A stretch of 64,000 nt of DNA from positions 1 through 64,000 of IMG/VR virus record IMGVR_UViG_3300045912_000261; one strand, given 5' to 3'. The DNA comes from a virus. Positions 53,897 to 63,067 of this stretch are shown here, piece by piece (the stretch's first letter is position 1; each line of letters opens with the position of its first letter). The position numbers and the translations under genes are program-made. The notes under the pieces were generated by a model, which saw nothing but the letters and a program-made list of their open reading frames with translations, was not told where the DNA came from and did not search any database.

Positions 53897-54690
53897 TACG
53901 ACTCCGGCAGGTAGGACTTAGTACCGCGGAAGTCGCTACGGTACCTAAGGGGTAGAACTCTCACCGGGTTGGAGCCGAAGCTCACCACGTGCGTTCCGGA
54001 GACTGTGTACCCAAGGAGAGCACTAGCCTTCTGCGCCGAGATCACAACGGCCATATGCGAAGGCCCCCCACGGTTGATGGAACGCGAGTCGTACCCGTAG
54101 AAAGCCAGGTCTCCCGGCTGCGGGTTGTCAGTTGTGAACTTACCCCGAGGCCAAATGGTACCGGTGAACCCGTACCCGTTGTACCCGAACCCGTTAGGAT
54201 CGGGTGCCCCGGCCTCATGATAGATCACGGTTGAAGATGATGAACAGTCGTAGTACCCCCTCGGGCGGGAGAAGGGCCGCAGCAGGTACGGCCGCAACCA
54301 AGAGTACTGGAAGCGCCAGCGCTCGAGGTAGAACCGACCTGCTGCGTCCTCGATCTTCCGCCCCAGGGACGACTCCTCTGCCTTCTTGCGCGCGATGGCC
54401 TTCGCCCGCTGCCGCGCGTACATTCGAGCAAGGAGGATCCTGTCGTAGCGACCTAGGAATGGCTCGAGCTTTGCCCAAGCCTCCTGCCCAAACGTCAGCC
54501 CGATAACGGGGCGAATCCCGTAGGCGTGCTTGAAGCGGTTGACGTCCTCGATGGTCTTTACACCGTACCCACCCTGCCTGTTGTTCTTGTGGGGAAGCCC
54601 CTTGGCGTGGAGCGCACGGTGGAGACCATTCTGCATCGCCCTAACCGCGAGGTTGCGGGCACCTGCTCTTAGATTGGGGCGGTATGCCAT
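53896..54690 (-). CDS. NlpC/P60-type endolysin
   Basis: 264 residues. C-terminal cysteine peptidase core: GYYDCSSSSTVIYHEAGAPD (Cys), QPGDLAFYGYDSRS, GPSHMAVVISAQ (His). The N-terminal 100 residues, NRFKHAYGIRPVIGLTFGQE and WAKLEPFLG, look like a peptidoglycan-binding repeat. It cleaves host wall peptides; the holin is next to it. Confidence 0.8.
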   Translation of the reverse strand: MAYRPNLRAGARNLAVRAMQNGLHRALHAKGLPHKNNRQGGYGVKTIEDVNRFKHAYGIRPVIGLTFGQEAWAKLEPFLGRYDRILLARMYARQRAKAIARKKAEESSLGRKIEDAAGRFYLERWRFQYSWLRPYLLRPFSRPRGYYDCSSSSTVIYHEAGAPDPNGFGYNGYGFTGTIWPRGKFTTDNPQPGDLAFYGYDSRSINRGGPSHMAVVISAQKASALLGYTVSGTHVVSFGSNPVRVLPLRYRSDFRGTKSYLPES

Positions 54691-54708
54691 CGGTGCTCCG
54701 TTTCCCTA

Positions 54709-55023
54709 TCAGTCAGACGGGAGGATGGGCTGATCGCCCTGATCCCCATGGTCCCCTGGGTCCGAAGGGGGAACCGGGTTAGGCTGTCCCGTGCCACCGT
54801 CACGCCACGCGGCGTAGATGCCGAGAGCGGCCTGGAGCATCCGACCGAAGACGGTCAGCGCACCGATGACCAGAGTAACGGTAACCCAGGTTGATGACGG
54901 AACCCCAAGGGGCTCAGTTGCTCCTGCCAGCTCGCCAATCCAGACGGGGGCGGCTGCCAGGAAGGTCAAGGCTAGGCCGACGTAAGTCGCCAGACCCTTG
55001 CTTGGACTATCCGGAGTAGTCAT
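54709..55023 (-). CDS. holin
   Basis: 104 residues. Two transmembrane helices (ATYVGLALTFLAAAPVWIGE; VTVTLVIGALTVFGRMLQAA) and a charged Pro/Asp/Gly-rich C-terminal tail. Position next to the endolysin and topology support holin. Confidence 0.75.
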   Translation of the reverse strand: MTTPDSPSKGLATYVGLALTFLAAAPVWIGELAGATEPLGVPSSTWVTVTLVIGALTVFGRMLQAALGIYAAWRDGGTGQPNPVPPSDPGDHGDQGDQPILPSD

Positions 55024-55044
55024 TCCTCCTCCTCCTCTCAGTGG

Positions 55045-56148
55045 CTACTTGATGCGGTAGTAAGCTGCCCGAAACGTTGTGTTATTGAGGTTGGCGTCGT
55101 TTACTTTGCCCACGAAGAACTGGATTTTCTGGCCGCTCGAAAGGTTCACGAAGGCCGAACAAGATACGTCGGTGTTGACTCCCGTCTGGCCATAGTTGGG
55201 AGCCCCAGCAGCGGCAACGATAGTTCCTGCAGGTGCTTGAATCCAGATGTACCCCCAATATGTCCCTGTGGCTGTGAGGGAGAACTGGTGGTTGCCCCAC
55301 AGTGAGCACATATAGTAACCCGGAGTAGTTGGCGTAACATCCCACACGAGGTAGGAGTTAGAACCTCCTGTCAGGATGGTACTCGAGAAGGTTGCAAACT
55401 CCGGAGGCTGCAGCTTGGCATACTGGATAGTGTCGTTAGCGATCTTGGCATTGGTAATAGTGCTGTCCTGGATCTTAGCAGCGGTTACGGCACTACTTCC
55501 CAGCTTTGCGTTGGTGACGGCCAAGTCTGCGATCTTAGCAGTAGCAACTGCCCCATCCTGGATCTTAGCCGTTGTGACAGTGGCGTCGGGTAGCTTAGAT
55601 GTGGAAACCGCCCCGTCCAGGATCTTGGCTCCTGTTACAGCGTTCGCCTGGATCATCCCCGAGCTGACACTGTCTGCGGGGAGAGGATCGTTTCCTGCGG
55701 ACATATGCGTGTGAGCGTGCTTCTCGTGCCCCGCGGTGGGCTGCACGTACACAATCTGTGAGGTGGAAGCGTTCCACGAAACGGTTCCAATGTTGCGGAA
55801 GAAGGCTGCAGAAGGGTTCCCCGCCGACGTAAGACGTGCCTCTAGCGAGAACGACCGATCGTTGTCGTTCGAGGAGGTAGTAGCAAAGATGTTGTAGATC
55901 CCTGTGGTGGGGAAGGTGCTGGGAGAGAACGTAATGCTCAGAGGACTTTCCACCAAACGCATCTTGCCGCCAATGTTAAGACAGGCCGCTGCGTTCCCAG
56001 TCCCGGCGGGGACGGTAACCGTAGTGGATCCCGGGCTCCACTGTAGAGCACAGTTCCAAGCGAGCCCTGCGTGGACCTCCTGGATCCTGTCTAGGAAGTC
56101 AGCAGAGACAATGGTCCCGGTCTCGAAGTCAATTTGTACAATCGGCAC
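55045..56148 (-). CDS. tail fibre protein with repeated AKI units
   Basis: 367 residues from GTG at 56148 (SD AGGAG). N-terminal beta domain, HEKHAHTHMSAGNDPLPADS, then tandem DGAVxTAKI/TNAKL units (about 9-residue repeats, 7-8 copies: GAVSTSKLPDATVTTAKIQD), which form triple-stranded fibre shafts. C-terminal receptor-binding-like domain. Confidence 0.8.
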   Translation of the reverse strand: MPIVQIDFETGTIVSADFLDRIQEVHAGLAWNCALQWSPGSTTVTVPAGTGNAAACLNIGGKMRLVESPLSITFSPSTFPTTGIYNIFATTSSNDNDRSFSLEARLTSAGNPSAAFFRNIGTVSWNASTSQIVYVQPTAGHEKHAHTHMSAGNDPLPADSVSSGMIQANAVTGAKILDGAVSTSKLPDATVTTAKIQDGAVATAKIADLAVTNAKLGSSAVTAAKIQDSTITNAKIANDTIQYAKLQPPEFATFSSTILTGGSNSYLVWDVTPTTPGYYMCSLWGNHQFSLTATGTYWGYIWIQAPAGTIVAAAGAPNYGQTGVNTDVSCSAFVNLSSGQKIQFFVGKVNDANLNNTTFRAAYYRIK

Positions 56149-56164
56149 TGTTTCGCTCCTGCTG

Positions 56165-57898
56165 CTAGACGGGATCGCCTGCTGCGCTGATGTCAGCCAG
56201 GAAGGCCCCCTCAGCGGCAAGGACTACATTGATACCTGCTGGCTTAAGCTCTTGTACGAGCTCGGTCATAGCCCTATAGAGGGCATCACCTGGCTCGGCG
56301 GGCAGCCTGATAGTAACTGTGTACGTCGGGTAGGTGTCCACAATTCCAATATCCTGACCCGCGGGGGCGCCTACGGACTTGACGAATTCGGTCCTGGCCT
56401 CGTCGCTGAGTACGAACCTGCGCGCGACCACCAGGGCTCGACGGTCTGCCAACCTTAGCTCCGAGTACGATGGGAGGCCAAGTTGTCTCTCCCAGTCAGC
56501 AATAGCCCAGGTGACCTTACTGGGAATTGACTGGAAGACGCAATCTTCAAGCATCACGTAGATGTCCGCCAGAGCCTTGGCGTGGACGGTATATAGTCCA
56601 TTCCCGAGGGAGCTCTCCCTGAGGAAGTCGGGCATGTACAAACTGCGAAAACGTCCCACAACGTCGTGGACTGTCCAGATCCACACAAAGGATTCCTGGA
56701 AGATAATTGTGGGCCCCGTCGACGGAGCCGAGACTCTCAGGCGTAACGTGTACTGGACTCCCTGCTGGAAAGGGGGTTCGACCCAAAATCCGAACTTGCC
56801 AACTTTGTCCAGGTCGACTGTAGTTGTCATCCAAGAGCCGTGCACTCCGGAGATGATGAGCTGCCACTCGATCGTGCCATCTGTAATTGGTGCCAGAACC
56901 TCTCCAGAGACGCGGTAGCGTCCATTACCGACGGCTCCAGGCCGCCAGAAGGGATCGAGGACGACGTTGGAGACTTCGACGGACTCGTGGGTAACGTTTC
57001 CTAGTACCCACTCACCTCGGCCCTGCTGGTCGTATTGAAGCTGAACACCGTCTGGGAAACTAACCGCCGCCGAAAGTTCACCCCTACCCTCAATGAGAAT
57101 GTCGGCGGTTCCGACTTCGGCGGACAGCTCACCCCTGCCAGAAACGTTGGCCTCGAGCTCCGTCGGAGGGGTAATAACTGTGAACGGAGTAAGACCCCTA
57201 CGGTTGAGAAGGGACGGCGTTCTAGTGGGAGGCCCTCCTAAGGCGTCTGTAGGCGTTCCGTTAAGGGCCCCAACGTCACCGCTGCCTGACAGGTCGTAGA
57301 TCAGGGAGGTGTTCCACAGAGGCCGTGCATCCAAGACGCTTCTTAGGACGTAGCCCCTCCACATTACTGTCCTGAGCTCGCCCTCCGTGAGGGCTACGTC
57401 GTACCAAGAAACGTAGGCCAGATCCCCGCCAAGAGCGAAGCCGAAGCTGGGGTCGTTTCCGTAGTGCGGGCGAACACTTCCGGGCGTGAGGCCAGCTGCC
57501 GTAGGTGCAATACTGGTGGTTACAGTACGGCTCGTTGGCCAGGAGTCAACTGCTGGGTCAGAATGGTACACTGTGGGGGTGTTCGTCCCCACTTGAGTAA
57601 TGGCGAGGAATAGCCACTTTACGCCATTGCCCACATGGACCATGTTGGCCGCCGTTACCCACCAGCGGGCAGTCTCGTTACCCGTCTCTCTGTCAATGAT
57701 GATCCGGCCAGCCTCAGCTGAGCCAAAGTAGATGTCGATCGGGAGAGTGGACCCCTCCCCGAAGGACGTTACGTTTCGGTTCGCCGCGGCCGCATTCCAC
57801 CTGTACCAACAGCAGAAGGTCCAGTCGGAGGGCGCAGTCAGGTCCGCCGCAGCTCTGCGGACGGCCTGGGTAGAGGCTGCAGCGAAGTTTACTGGCAC
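56165..57898 (-). CDS. tail protein with LamG-like N-terminal domain
   Basis: 577 residues. N-terminal 200 residues: DWTFCCWYRWNAAAANRNVT, GGDLAYVSWYDVALTEGEL, typical concanavalin/LamG-like. The C-terminal 200 residues (SKVTWAIADWERQLGLPSYS, ELRLADRRALVVARRF) resemble a baseplate-to-fibre connector of the P2 gpI/DUF2313 type. It probably links tail fibre and baseplate. Confidence 0.6.
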   Translation of the reverse strand: MPVNFAAASTQAVRRAAADLTAPSDWTFCCWYRWNAAAANRNVTSFGEGSTLPIDIYFGSAEAGRIIIDRETGNETARWWVTAANMVHVGNGVKWLFLAITQVGTNTPTVYHSDPAVDSWPTSRTVTTSIAPTAAGLTPGSVRPHYGNDPSFGFALGGDLAYVSWYDVALTEGELRTVMWRGYVLRSVLDARPLWNTSLIYDLSGSGDVGALNGTPTDALGGPPTRTPSLLNRRGLTPFTVITPPTELEANVSGRGELSAEVGTADILIEGRGELSAAVSFPDGVQLQYDQQGRGEWVLGNVTHESVEVSNVVLDPFWRPGAVGNGRYRVSGEVLAPITDGTIEWQLIISGVHGSWMTTTVDLDKVGKFGFWVEPPFQQGVQYTLRLRVSAPSTGPTIIFQESFVWIWTVHDVVGRFRSLYMPDFLRESSLGNGLYTVHAKALADIYVMLEDCVFQSIPSKVTWAIADWERQLGLPSYSELRLADRRALVVARRFVLSDEARTEFVKSVGAPAGQDIGIVDTYPTYTVTIRLPAEPGDALYRAMTELVQELKPAGINVVLAAEGAFLADISAAGDPV

Positions 57899-57901
57899 GA
57901 G

Positions 57902-58360
57902 TTAGACTGCGTAGAGGAAGACTGCATCGGCGAGGATTGTGTCCACTGCCAGCGTGTCGTTGGCGTGAGCCCCCTCGTGGTGGATCTCTACGAGGAGGAT
58001 GTCATCCGGCGCTGCCCCTGTAACGGAGAAGCTCACGTCCTTTCTCCTGAGGGCTGTGGTGGGTACCGTAACATCCTGTGCTGCCACACCTGTAAGGGTG
58101 GGATCAAGATCCTCTCCGTCAGCCACGAAAGCATACCCGATGCTGAGTCTCGTAACTCCGCTCGCGGCGTTAGCCATGATGGACAGCCTAACGGTCCCTC
58201 CTGTAGCGTAGTCGTCAGGGATCTGGCACTTTCCCCTCCACTTACCCGAGACGTCCTTCCTAAAGTGGGGCAAGAGCTGCAAGAAGTCAGCTCCCGCCGG
58301 ACCGACGTAAGCGTTGCCGTCGGTCGACGGCGTCGATACGTCGATTGGGACTAGAGGCAT
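57902..58360 (-). CDS. virion structural protein
   Basis: 152 residues. Beta-rich (DYATGGTVRLSIMANAASGV, DVSFSVTGAAPDDILLVEIH). Carbohydrate-binding-like fold is possible. It abuts the LamG protein gene. Not recognised. Confidence 0.55.
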   Translation of the reverse strand: MPLVPIDVSTPSTDGNAYVGPAGADFLQLLPHFRKDVSGKWRGKCQIPDDYATGGTVRLSIMANAASGVTRLSIGYAFVADGEDLDPTLTGVAAQDVTVPTTALRRKDVSFSVTGAAPDDILLVEIHHEGAHANDTLAVDTILADAVFLYAV

Positions 58361-58434
58361 TTCTCCTTCCTCTGGGTAGAGGTTAGTACTAGGATAGAGA
58401 GAGTAGTACTCGGAGTAGGCATCCTACCTAGAGA

Positions 58435-58860
58435 TTATGGGTTGACGATGAGGCGGAAGACTAGCTTGCCGGCACCGAATACCACAGGGACGTCTTGGGT
58501 GGTCGCCACCGGGGCGTTCGTTAGGTCGGCGAATCCGAAGAAGTTACCGCCAGACGAGGCGTCCCAGAGCGCTGCACCATTGAGGTTGCCCCAGTTGCCA
58601 CCTGTAGGTGTACCGTGAGTAATCGAGTTCGTGTTGGACACCGTCGCCCCAGACTGGGTCCAGGAGGTTGCCCCGTTGATTGTTAGCGCCTTACGAGCGT
58701 AGGCGTTACCCGAGACCTCAGTACCACCAGTACCCGCATCGCTAGTCGGCGTCACGGTGTACAGAGCAAGATACAGCGTACCGGGAGGTGCCCAATCCTC
58801 AAAGTTGAAGAGGTGGCGTACAAGCTTCTCCTTCAGGTACGCACCTAGCTGCGTTGCCAT
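58435..58860 (-). CDS. virion structural protein
   Basis: 141 residues. LYLALYTVTPTSDAGTGGTE and VSGNAYARKALTI are typical of the short head or tail decoration proteins (GNAYARK motif recurrent in phage neighbourhoods). C-terminal strand VVFGAGKLVFRLIVNP. Confidence 0.65.
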   Translation of the reverse strand: MATQLGAYLKEKLVRHLFNFEDWAPPGTLYLALYTVTPTSDAGTGGTEVSGNAYARKALTINGATSWTQSGATVSNTNSITHGTPTGGNWGNLNGAALWDASSGGNFFGFADLTNAPVATTQDVPVVFGAGKLVFRLIVNP

Positions 58861-58876
58861 CTACTTCCCTTTCTGC

Positions 58877-60931
58877 TTATGGTCCTGACACCCATCCGGT
58901 GCCGACAACCCACCTGACACGCCCTTCCTTCTGACCATCTACGATTAGGTAAGGACGCGACACATCCCGCACGCCCAAACCGTCGCAGCAGGTGCATCCT
59001 TCCACCTCGGGGAAGTAAGCCACCCTAAGGGCCGGAGGCACCGTCCCGCCGAGCTCAGCGTCGACTTGCCAGTCACCCCTACCAGAGAACGAGACGTCAA
59101 GCTCGGTCCCACCAGGCTGCGAGGGAACATTCTGCACGACCCCGAAGACAGACCCCACAAAGTTGTCTGTAGTACCGCTTCCAAAGGGGTCTGAGGGGCC
59201 ATCTGAATAGACGTCACTGTTGACGAGCAGTCCCCCCGCCACGGAGTCGAAGGAGTACTGTACCTCACCGGTAGGCGTACCCGATCGGAGACCTGAATGG
59301 AATCCTAGCAGGATGTCTCCCCCCGAAGGGGGACCCTTGATGGGTGAGGCGACAGTAAACTCAACCCACTGCTCGGCCATGTTCTCTGCCAGCACCCGCT
59401 CGTTCGAAACTCCCAACCGGGCGGCCGTGTTGGCGTTGTACACAACCACCTTGATAGGTTGCGTCGACGAACCTGTTCCAGAACCCCTCATACGGGCCCA
59501 GAAGGTAGTAAACTGCTTGCCTGCAGGCATCGTAAACCGGAAGGCGCGCTTGGCGTCCGGGGACATGCCCTTGAAGCCTGTCGTCCCGGCCGGGAACTTA
59601 CCAACCTTCTCCGTTCCCGGAGCAGGATCGTCACCAGGTTGCGGAGGCGGTGGGGAGGCTGCTTGAGGCTGTGCCGAGATCTGAGCTGGACTGGAGTAGG
59701 TACCTCCGGCACGAGTGTATACCGAGTAGTAGTACGTTGTACCGTTCGTCAAGCCCGTGTCCGTGTGACTAGTTCCCGTGCTGTCGTAGATCGTGGTTCC
59801 GTCAGCTGGGGAAGTCGAGTAGGATCCCGTCTTCCGGACGATGACGATAGAATCCCATGTTCCACCAGGATTCGTCCACGACAGCGCAACTTGTGTATCC
59901 CCTGGAGTAGCTGCTAGGTTAGTTACGGGCGAAGGCGGAGACGGCGTCGATCCCCCAGGCTGCAGCTGCTGCGGGCCGTACCCGATGGATGGCGAGTTAG
60001 AGGATAGTCTGTAGTCCCCTACGGAGGGGTTGACGAACAGTGGGTCGGTGTTCTGTAGGTTGCTGGTTGTAAACCCTCCGCTGGAGGAGTTGATTCGCCC
60101 ACCGGAGCCCGAACCTTGGTAGACGTTGGAATCCCGAACAACGTTACCCACCCCTGCGGGTGAGCATCCCCAGTAGGACTCAACCAAGTACCTGCCTGAC
60201 CTAGTGCAGTTCATCAGGATGGACTTCTCGACGATGTTGCGGTCGGATGAGTAGCACCCTGTGAGGCCCGTGGAGGAGTCGTTAGCCCCCGAGAAAGTAA
60301 TCCCGGCGTTAACGTTGGCTGCGGTGATCCTCTGGACCGTGGTATCATCCCCGTTGTTGTAGAAGTGGAAGCACCAGCCGTCAGTGATTTCGTAGAAGAG
60401 GCAGTCCTCCACCCTGGTGAACTGGCAGTTCTTGATGTACAAGGGGTGGTCGTGGTTGTTTCGGGAGGGGTCTCCGATAAGGCGGAAGCGGATTCGCCTG
60501 AAGATCACATTGGAGGTGAACCGAGGGGAGCCGATGGTAAAGAAGATCCTCCCCGGGAAGCCATCAATGCGGTTCATGCACACCAAGTCTTCGAAGATGC
60601 AGCCGTCTCCGTTGACGAGGCAGGTCCCCGAGGCTTCCGTAGACACTGCACCGCTCCAGCCGAAACCTCTGAAGACCGAACCTCCACCTCCTGAGTTGAT
60701 GGAGAATCTGCCCTTAAGGCGGACGGAGACCGAACTCATAGTGTGTCCGTGGGTACCGCTTACGAACATCCCAGGGGACCAACCATCCCCTTCGATGATG
60801 ACTCTCTTGCCGATACTGAAGAAGCCTGACCCCAAGTTGTGCTCTCCTGGCAGCAGTAGGAGAGTGTCCCCGGAGGCCGCCGCTGAGTACTGGGATGAGA
60901 ACGTCCCCGGAGAGACGGTAAGAACTGCCAT
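58877..60931 (-). CDS. beta-helix adhesin with FN3-like domains, paralogue of 51496 gene
   Basis: 684 residues. First 330 residues align throughout with the 51496 protein: FSSQYSAAASGDTLLLLPGE, NRIDGFPGRIFF, DHPLYIKNCQFTRVEDCLFY, ITFSGANDSSTGLTG. Then one FN3-like domain (VTNLAATPGDTQVALSWTNP) and further beta domains with Cys at the end (VEGCTCCDGLG). Probably a second tailspike with different receptor-binding parts. Confidence 0.75.
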   Translation of the reverse strand: MAVLTVSPGTFSSQYSAAASGDTLLLLPGEHNLGSGFFSIGKRVIIEGDGWSPGMFVSGTHGHTMSSVSVRLKGRFSINSGGGGSVFRGFGWSGAVSTEASGTCLVNGDGCIFEDLVCMNRIDGFPGRIFFTIGSPRFTSNVIFRRIRFRLIGDPSRNNHDHPLYIKNCQFTRVEDCLFYEITDGWCFHFYNNGDDTTVQRITAANVNAGITFSGANDSSTGLTGCYSSDRNIVEKSILMNCTRSGRYLVESYWGCSPAGVGNVVRDSNVYQGSGSGGRINSSSGGFTTSNLQNTDPLFVNPSVGDYRLSSNSPSIGYGPQQLQPGGSTPSPPSPVTNLAATPGDTQVALSWTNPGGTWDSIVIVRKTGSYSTSPADGTTIYDSTGTSHTDTGLTNGTTYYYSVYTRAGGTYSSPAQISAQPQAASPPPPQPGDDPAPGTEKVGKFPAGTTGFKGMSPDAKRAFRFTMPAGKQFTTFWARMRGSGTGSSTQPIKVVVYNANTAARLGVSNERVLAENMAEQWVEFTVASPIKGPPSGGDILLGFHSGLRSGTPTGEVQYSFDSVAGGLLVNSDVYSDGPSDPFGSGTTDNFVGSVFGVVQNVPSQPGGTELDVSFSGRGDWQVDAELGGTVPPALRVAYFPEVEGCTCCDGLGVRDVSRPYLIVDGQKEGRVRWVVGTGWVSGP

Positions 60932-60934
60932 TAC

Positions 60935-62566
60935 CTAGCTCCCTGCCGTGAGGGTGATCGTGCCCGCCAGAGGCCTCTCGCCTTCAGCCAGCGTGAGATT
61001 AGCTGCCGTAAGCGCCTGGCCCGTCCTGGCAAGCTTCACGTTAGCGTAGTCCACAACCCCAGGGAAGTCGTGAATCACGTTGGCAATGTAGGAGAGCCTG
61101 ATGACGCCCTCCCCAATCGGTAGGTTCCTGATTGCGTCCGCGATTGCCTTCTTGAGGTCGTCCTGAATGTCCGACAGCATGAGGCCCGCGTCCACGTAGA
61201 TGCTGGCCTCAGCATCGACCTTCGTCGCCTTCGCAGAAATAACGGTAACCTGAATACCGATCGGGGCTTGTCCCTCACCATGGCCTCCTGCCGTGCTGTA
61301 GATACGCAGTCCGTCAAGGGTGATCGAGGCGGCTCCGGAAGCTGTTGAGGTGAGGGAGATACGGATGGAGCCGATGCTGGACCAACTGAATGTTCCGGTG
61401 GTCGTGAAGCTACTCCGTGCGATCTCCAACCGGCCCTGTCCCGTACCGCCCCCGAGTCCATCAATTGTAGCGCCCGTGATGGTTGCCTCCGTCAGGCCTA
61501 CACCTGTCCCGCCAGGGTCGATGAAGGCAACCTTCAAGTTGGACACTCGGCCGGTTTGGGCAACCTTCACGGATAGGTGGATCTCGTCAGCTGCATCGTC
61601 CCAAAAGCCTAGGTTAAGAGTCTTGGTAAGCGTCGTAGTAACAGTCTGGCTCGCTCCCGCGGTGGCCAGAATACGAGACTCCTCACCCTCTAGCGGGTTG
61701 TTTACCTCCGTCGTGACGGACGCTCCCGACCAAGCCTCCGCAGCTTCAAAGTGAGCTAGGGTCAGCACGCTGGGGTCGAAGTCAGCTTGGATCTCGTCAA
61801 CCACGGAGGGGGCCACGTGGATCGTATCCCGCCCGCTGAGGACGACCCTAGCCGTCCCGTTTCCTAGCCACAAGTCCTCTACGCGTACCCCTCCCACGGC
61901 AATGTTGTTGAGACCCAGAGCAACATACGTGGCTTTGTTTCCAGAGGCGGGCAGCTGCCCCGCTCGGGTGAGTGCCCTGAACCGCAGCTCCTCGTCGTCC
62001 TCAACGTCAGTGCCACCCTCAGCCGCGTCGGGGTTGTTGACATCTGTAATGCCTGGGAGAGGGTCTACGATTAGCACGATCGTGTCGGGGTCTACGTTGG
62101 TGTGTGCCCCGGGATCAACGGAGCGAGCCTCGACAAGTACTGTGGTCTGGCTCGGTGCAATGGTGTAGGGACCGTTAATCACCTCGAACTCCACACCCGA
62201 GCTGCCGACGGCAAAGTCACCCTGCGTCGAGAACCGCGAACCGTTATTGATAACCGCACCCTCGTCCCCAGTCACCAACAGTGTAGCCGTGGACTGGGTT
62301 GCGGGCCTTCTCGTAAGACCAAACTCGGCGGCCTTGTCATCGAGTGCGTTGCCGATCGCGTATAGAAGGAAGCCCATAGTAAGGGCGTCCTCTGAATAAG
62401 AGTGGAGACGCTGGATCTCTACTGCGATCGGCATAAGCACGGCATGGATAAGGGAGCCAGCACGGGTGTTCCAGGAGCCTCCTCCGGCGGGCGGAGGAAG
62501 GTCCTCCAGGAGCCGGAGGTAAATGTCCTCCGTAGTCTCTCCTGGGAAGATGGGGGAAATGGCCAC
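60935..62566 (-). CDS. baseplate J-like protein
   Basis: 543 residues. N-terminal half is typical baseplate J (P2 gpJ): FPGETTEDIYLRLLEDLPPP, TRAGSLIHAVLMPIAVEIQR, GSRFSTQGDFAVGSSGVEFE, GTDVEDDEELRFRALTRAG. A beta-sandwich insert (SLTSTASGAASITLDGLRIY) and a C-terminal assembly part follow. It indicates a contractile-tail baseplate. Confidence 0.85.
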   Translation of the reverse strand: MAISPIFPGETTEDIYLRLLEDLPPPAGGGSWNTRAGSLIHAVLMPIAVEIQRLHSYSEDALTMGFLLYAIGNALDDKAAEFGLTRRPATQSTATLLVTGDEGAVINNGSRFSTQGDFAVGSSGVEFEVINGPYTIAPSQTTVLVEARSVDPGAHTNVDPDTIVLIVDPLPGITDVNNPDAAEGGTDVEDDEELRFRALTRAGQLPASGNKATYVALGLNNIAVGGVRVEDLWLGNGTARVVLSGRDTIHVAPSVVDEIQADFDPSVLTLAHFEAAEAWSGASVTTEVNNPLEGEESRILATAGASQTVTTTLTKTLNLGFWDDAADEIHLSVKVAQTGRVSNLKVAFIDPGGTGVGLTEATITGATIDGLGGGTGQGRLEIARSSFTTTGTFSWSSIGSIRISLTSTASGAASITLDGLRIYSTAGGHGEGQAPIGIQVTVISAKATKVDAEASIYVDAGLMLSDIQDDLKKAIADAIRNLPIGEGVIRLSYIANVIHDFPGVVDYANVKLARTGQALTAANLTLAEGERPLAGTITLTAGS

Positions 62567-62575
62567 GAGCAGCTC

Positions 62576-63067
62576 CTAGATCCCAATGGGCAAAGAGGCC
62601 TGGAAGGCCAGCGTGGCGTCATCATCCAAAATGACGTCAAAGTTGATAGTTAGCAATCCGTCCTGGGACAACTCAAACTCTACGTTGCGGATAGAGTCAA
62701 TCCTGTCATGCACCAGCAAGGCATCCTCGATCATTGCTGGAATCTCGGACGCGATCTCCTGCGGCCTCTGAGAGCCTCCCAGGAGCTCGTGGAGATCGGA
62801 CCCAAACTCCCCAGGGTAGATTACGGTGGAGCCCCTACGGGTGATCAGAGCCACGGTGATCCACTGTACAAGAGCCTGTGCTTCATCGGCTTGCTGGAGC
62901 CAGTTGCTAGGGCTAACAGCGAAGGCCCCTCGGATGAAGTCGAACTGCAGGTCCTTCCCGAGGTCCTGAGGCTCCTCAACCTCAAAGTCCTCGAATGCGC
63001 TCTCAGCATCGGTAGGCTCCGGTGCCAGGCCGAAAACTTCATCGTCCGGTACAAAGTTGGTGCTCAT
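62576..63067 (-). CDS. gp25-like baseplate wedge protein
   Basis: 163 residues. Acidic N-terminus, then VQWITVALITRRGSTVIYPG, EFGSDLHELLGGS and IEDALLVHDRIDSIRNVEFE: the GPW/gp25 pattern. Order next to baseplate J supports the call. Confidence 0.7.
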   Translation of the reverse strand: MSTNFVPDDEVFGLAPEPTDAESAFEDFEVEEPQDLGKDLQFDFIRGAFAVSPSNWLQQADEAQALVQWITVALITRRGSTVIYPGEFGSDLHELLGGSQRPQEIASEIPAMIEDALLVHDRIDSIRNVEFELSQDGLLTINFDVILDDDATLAFQASLPIGI

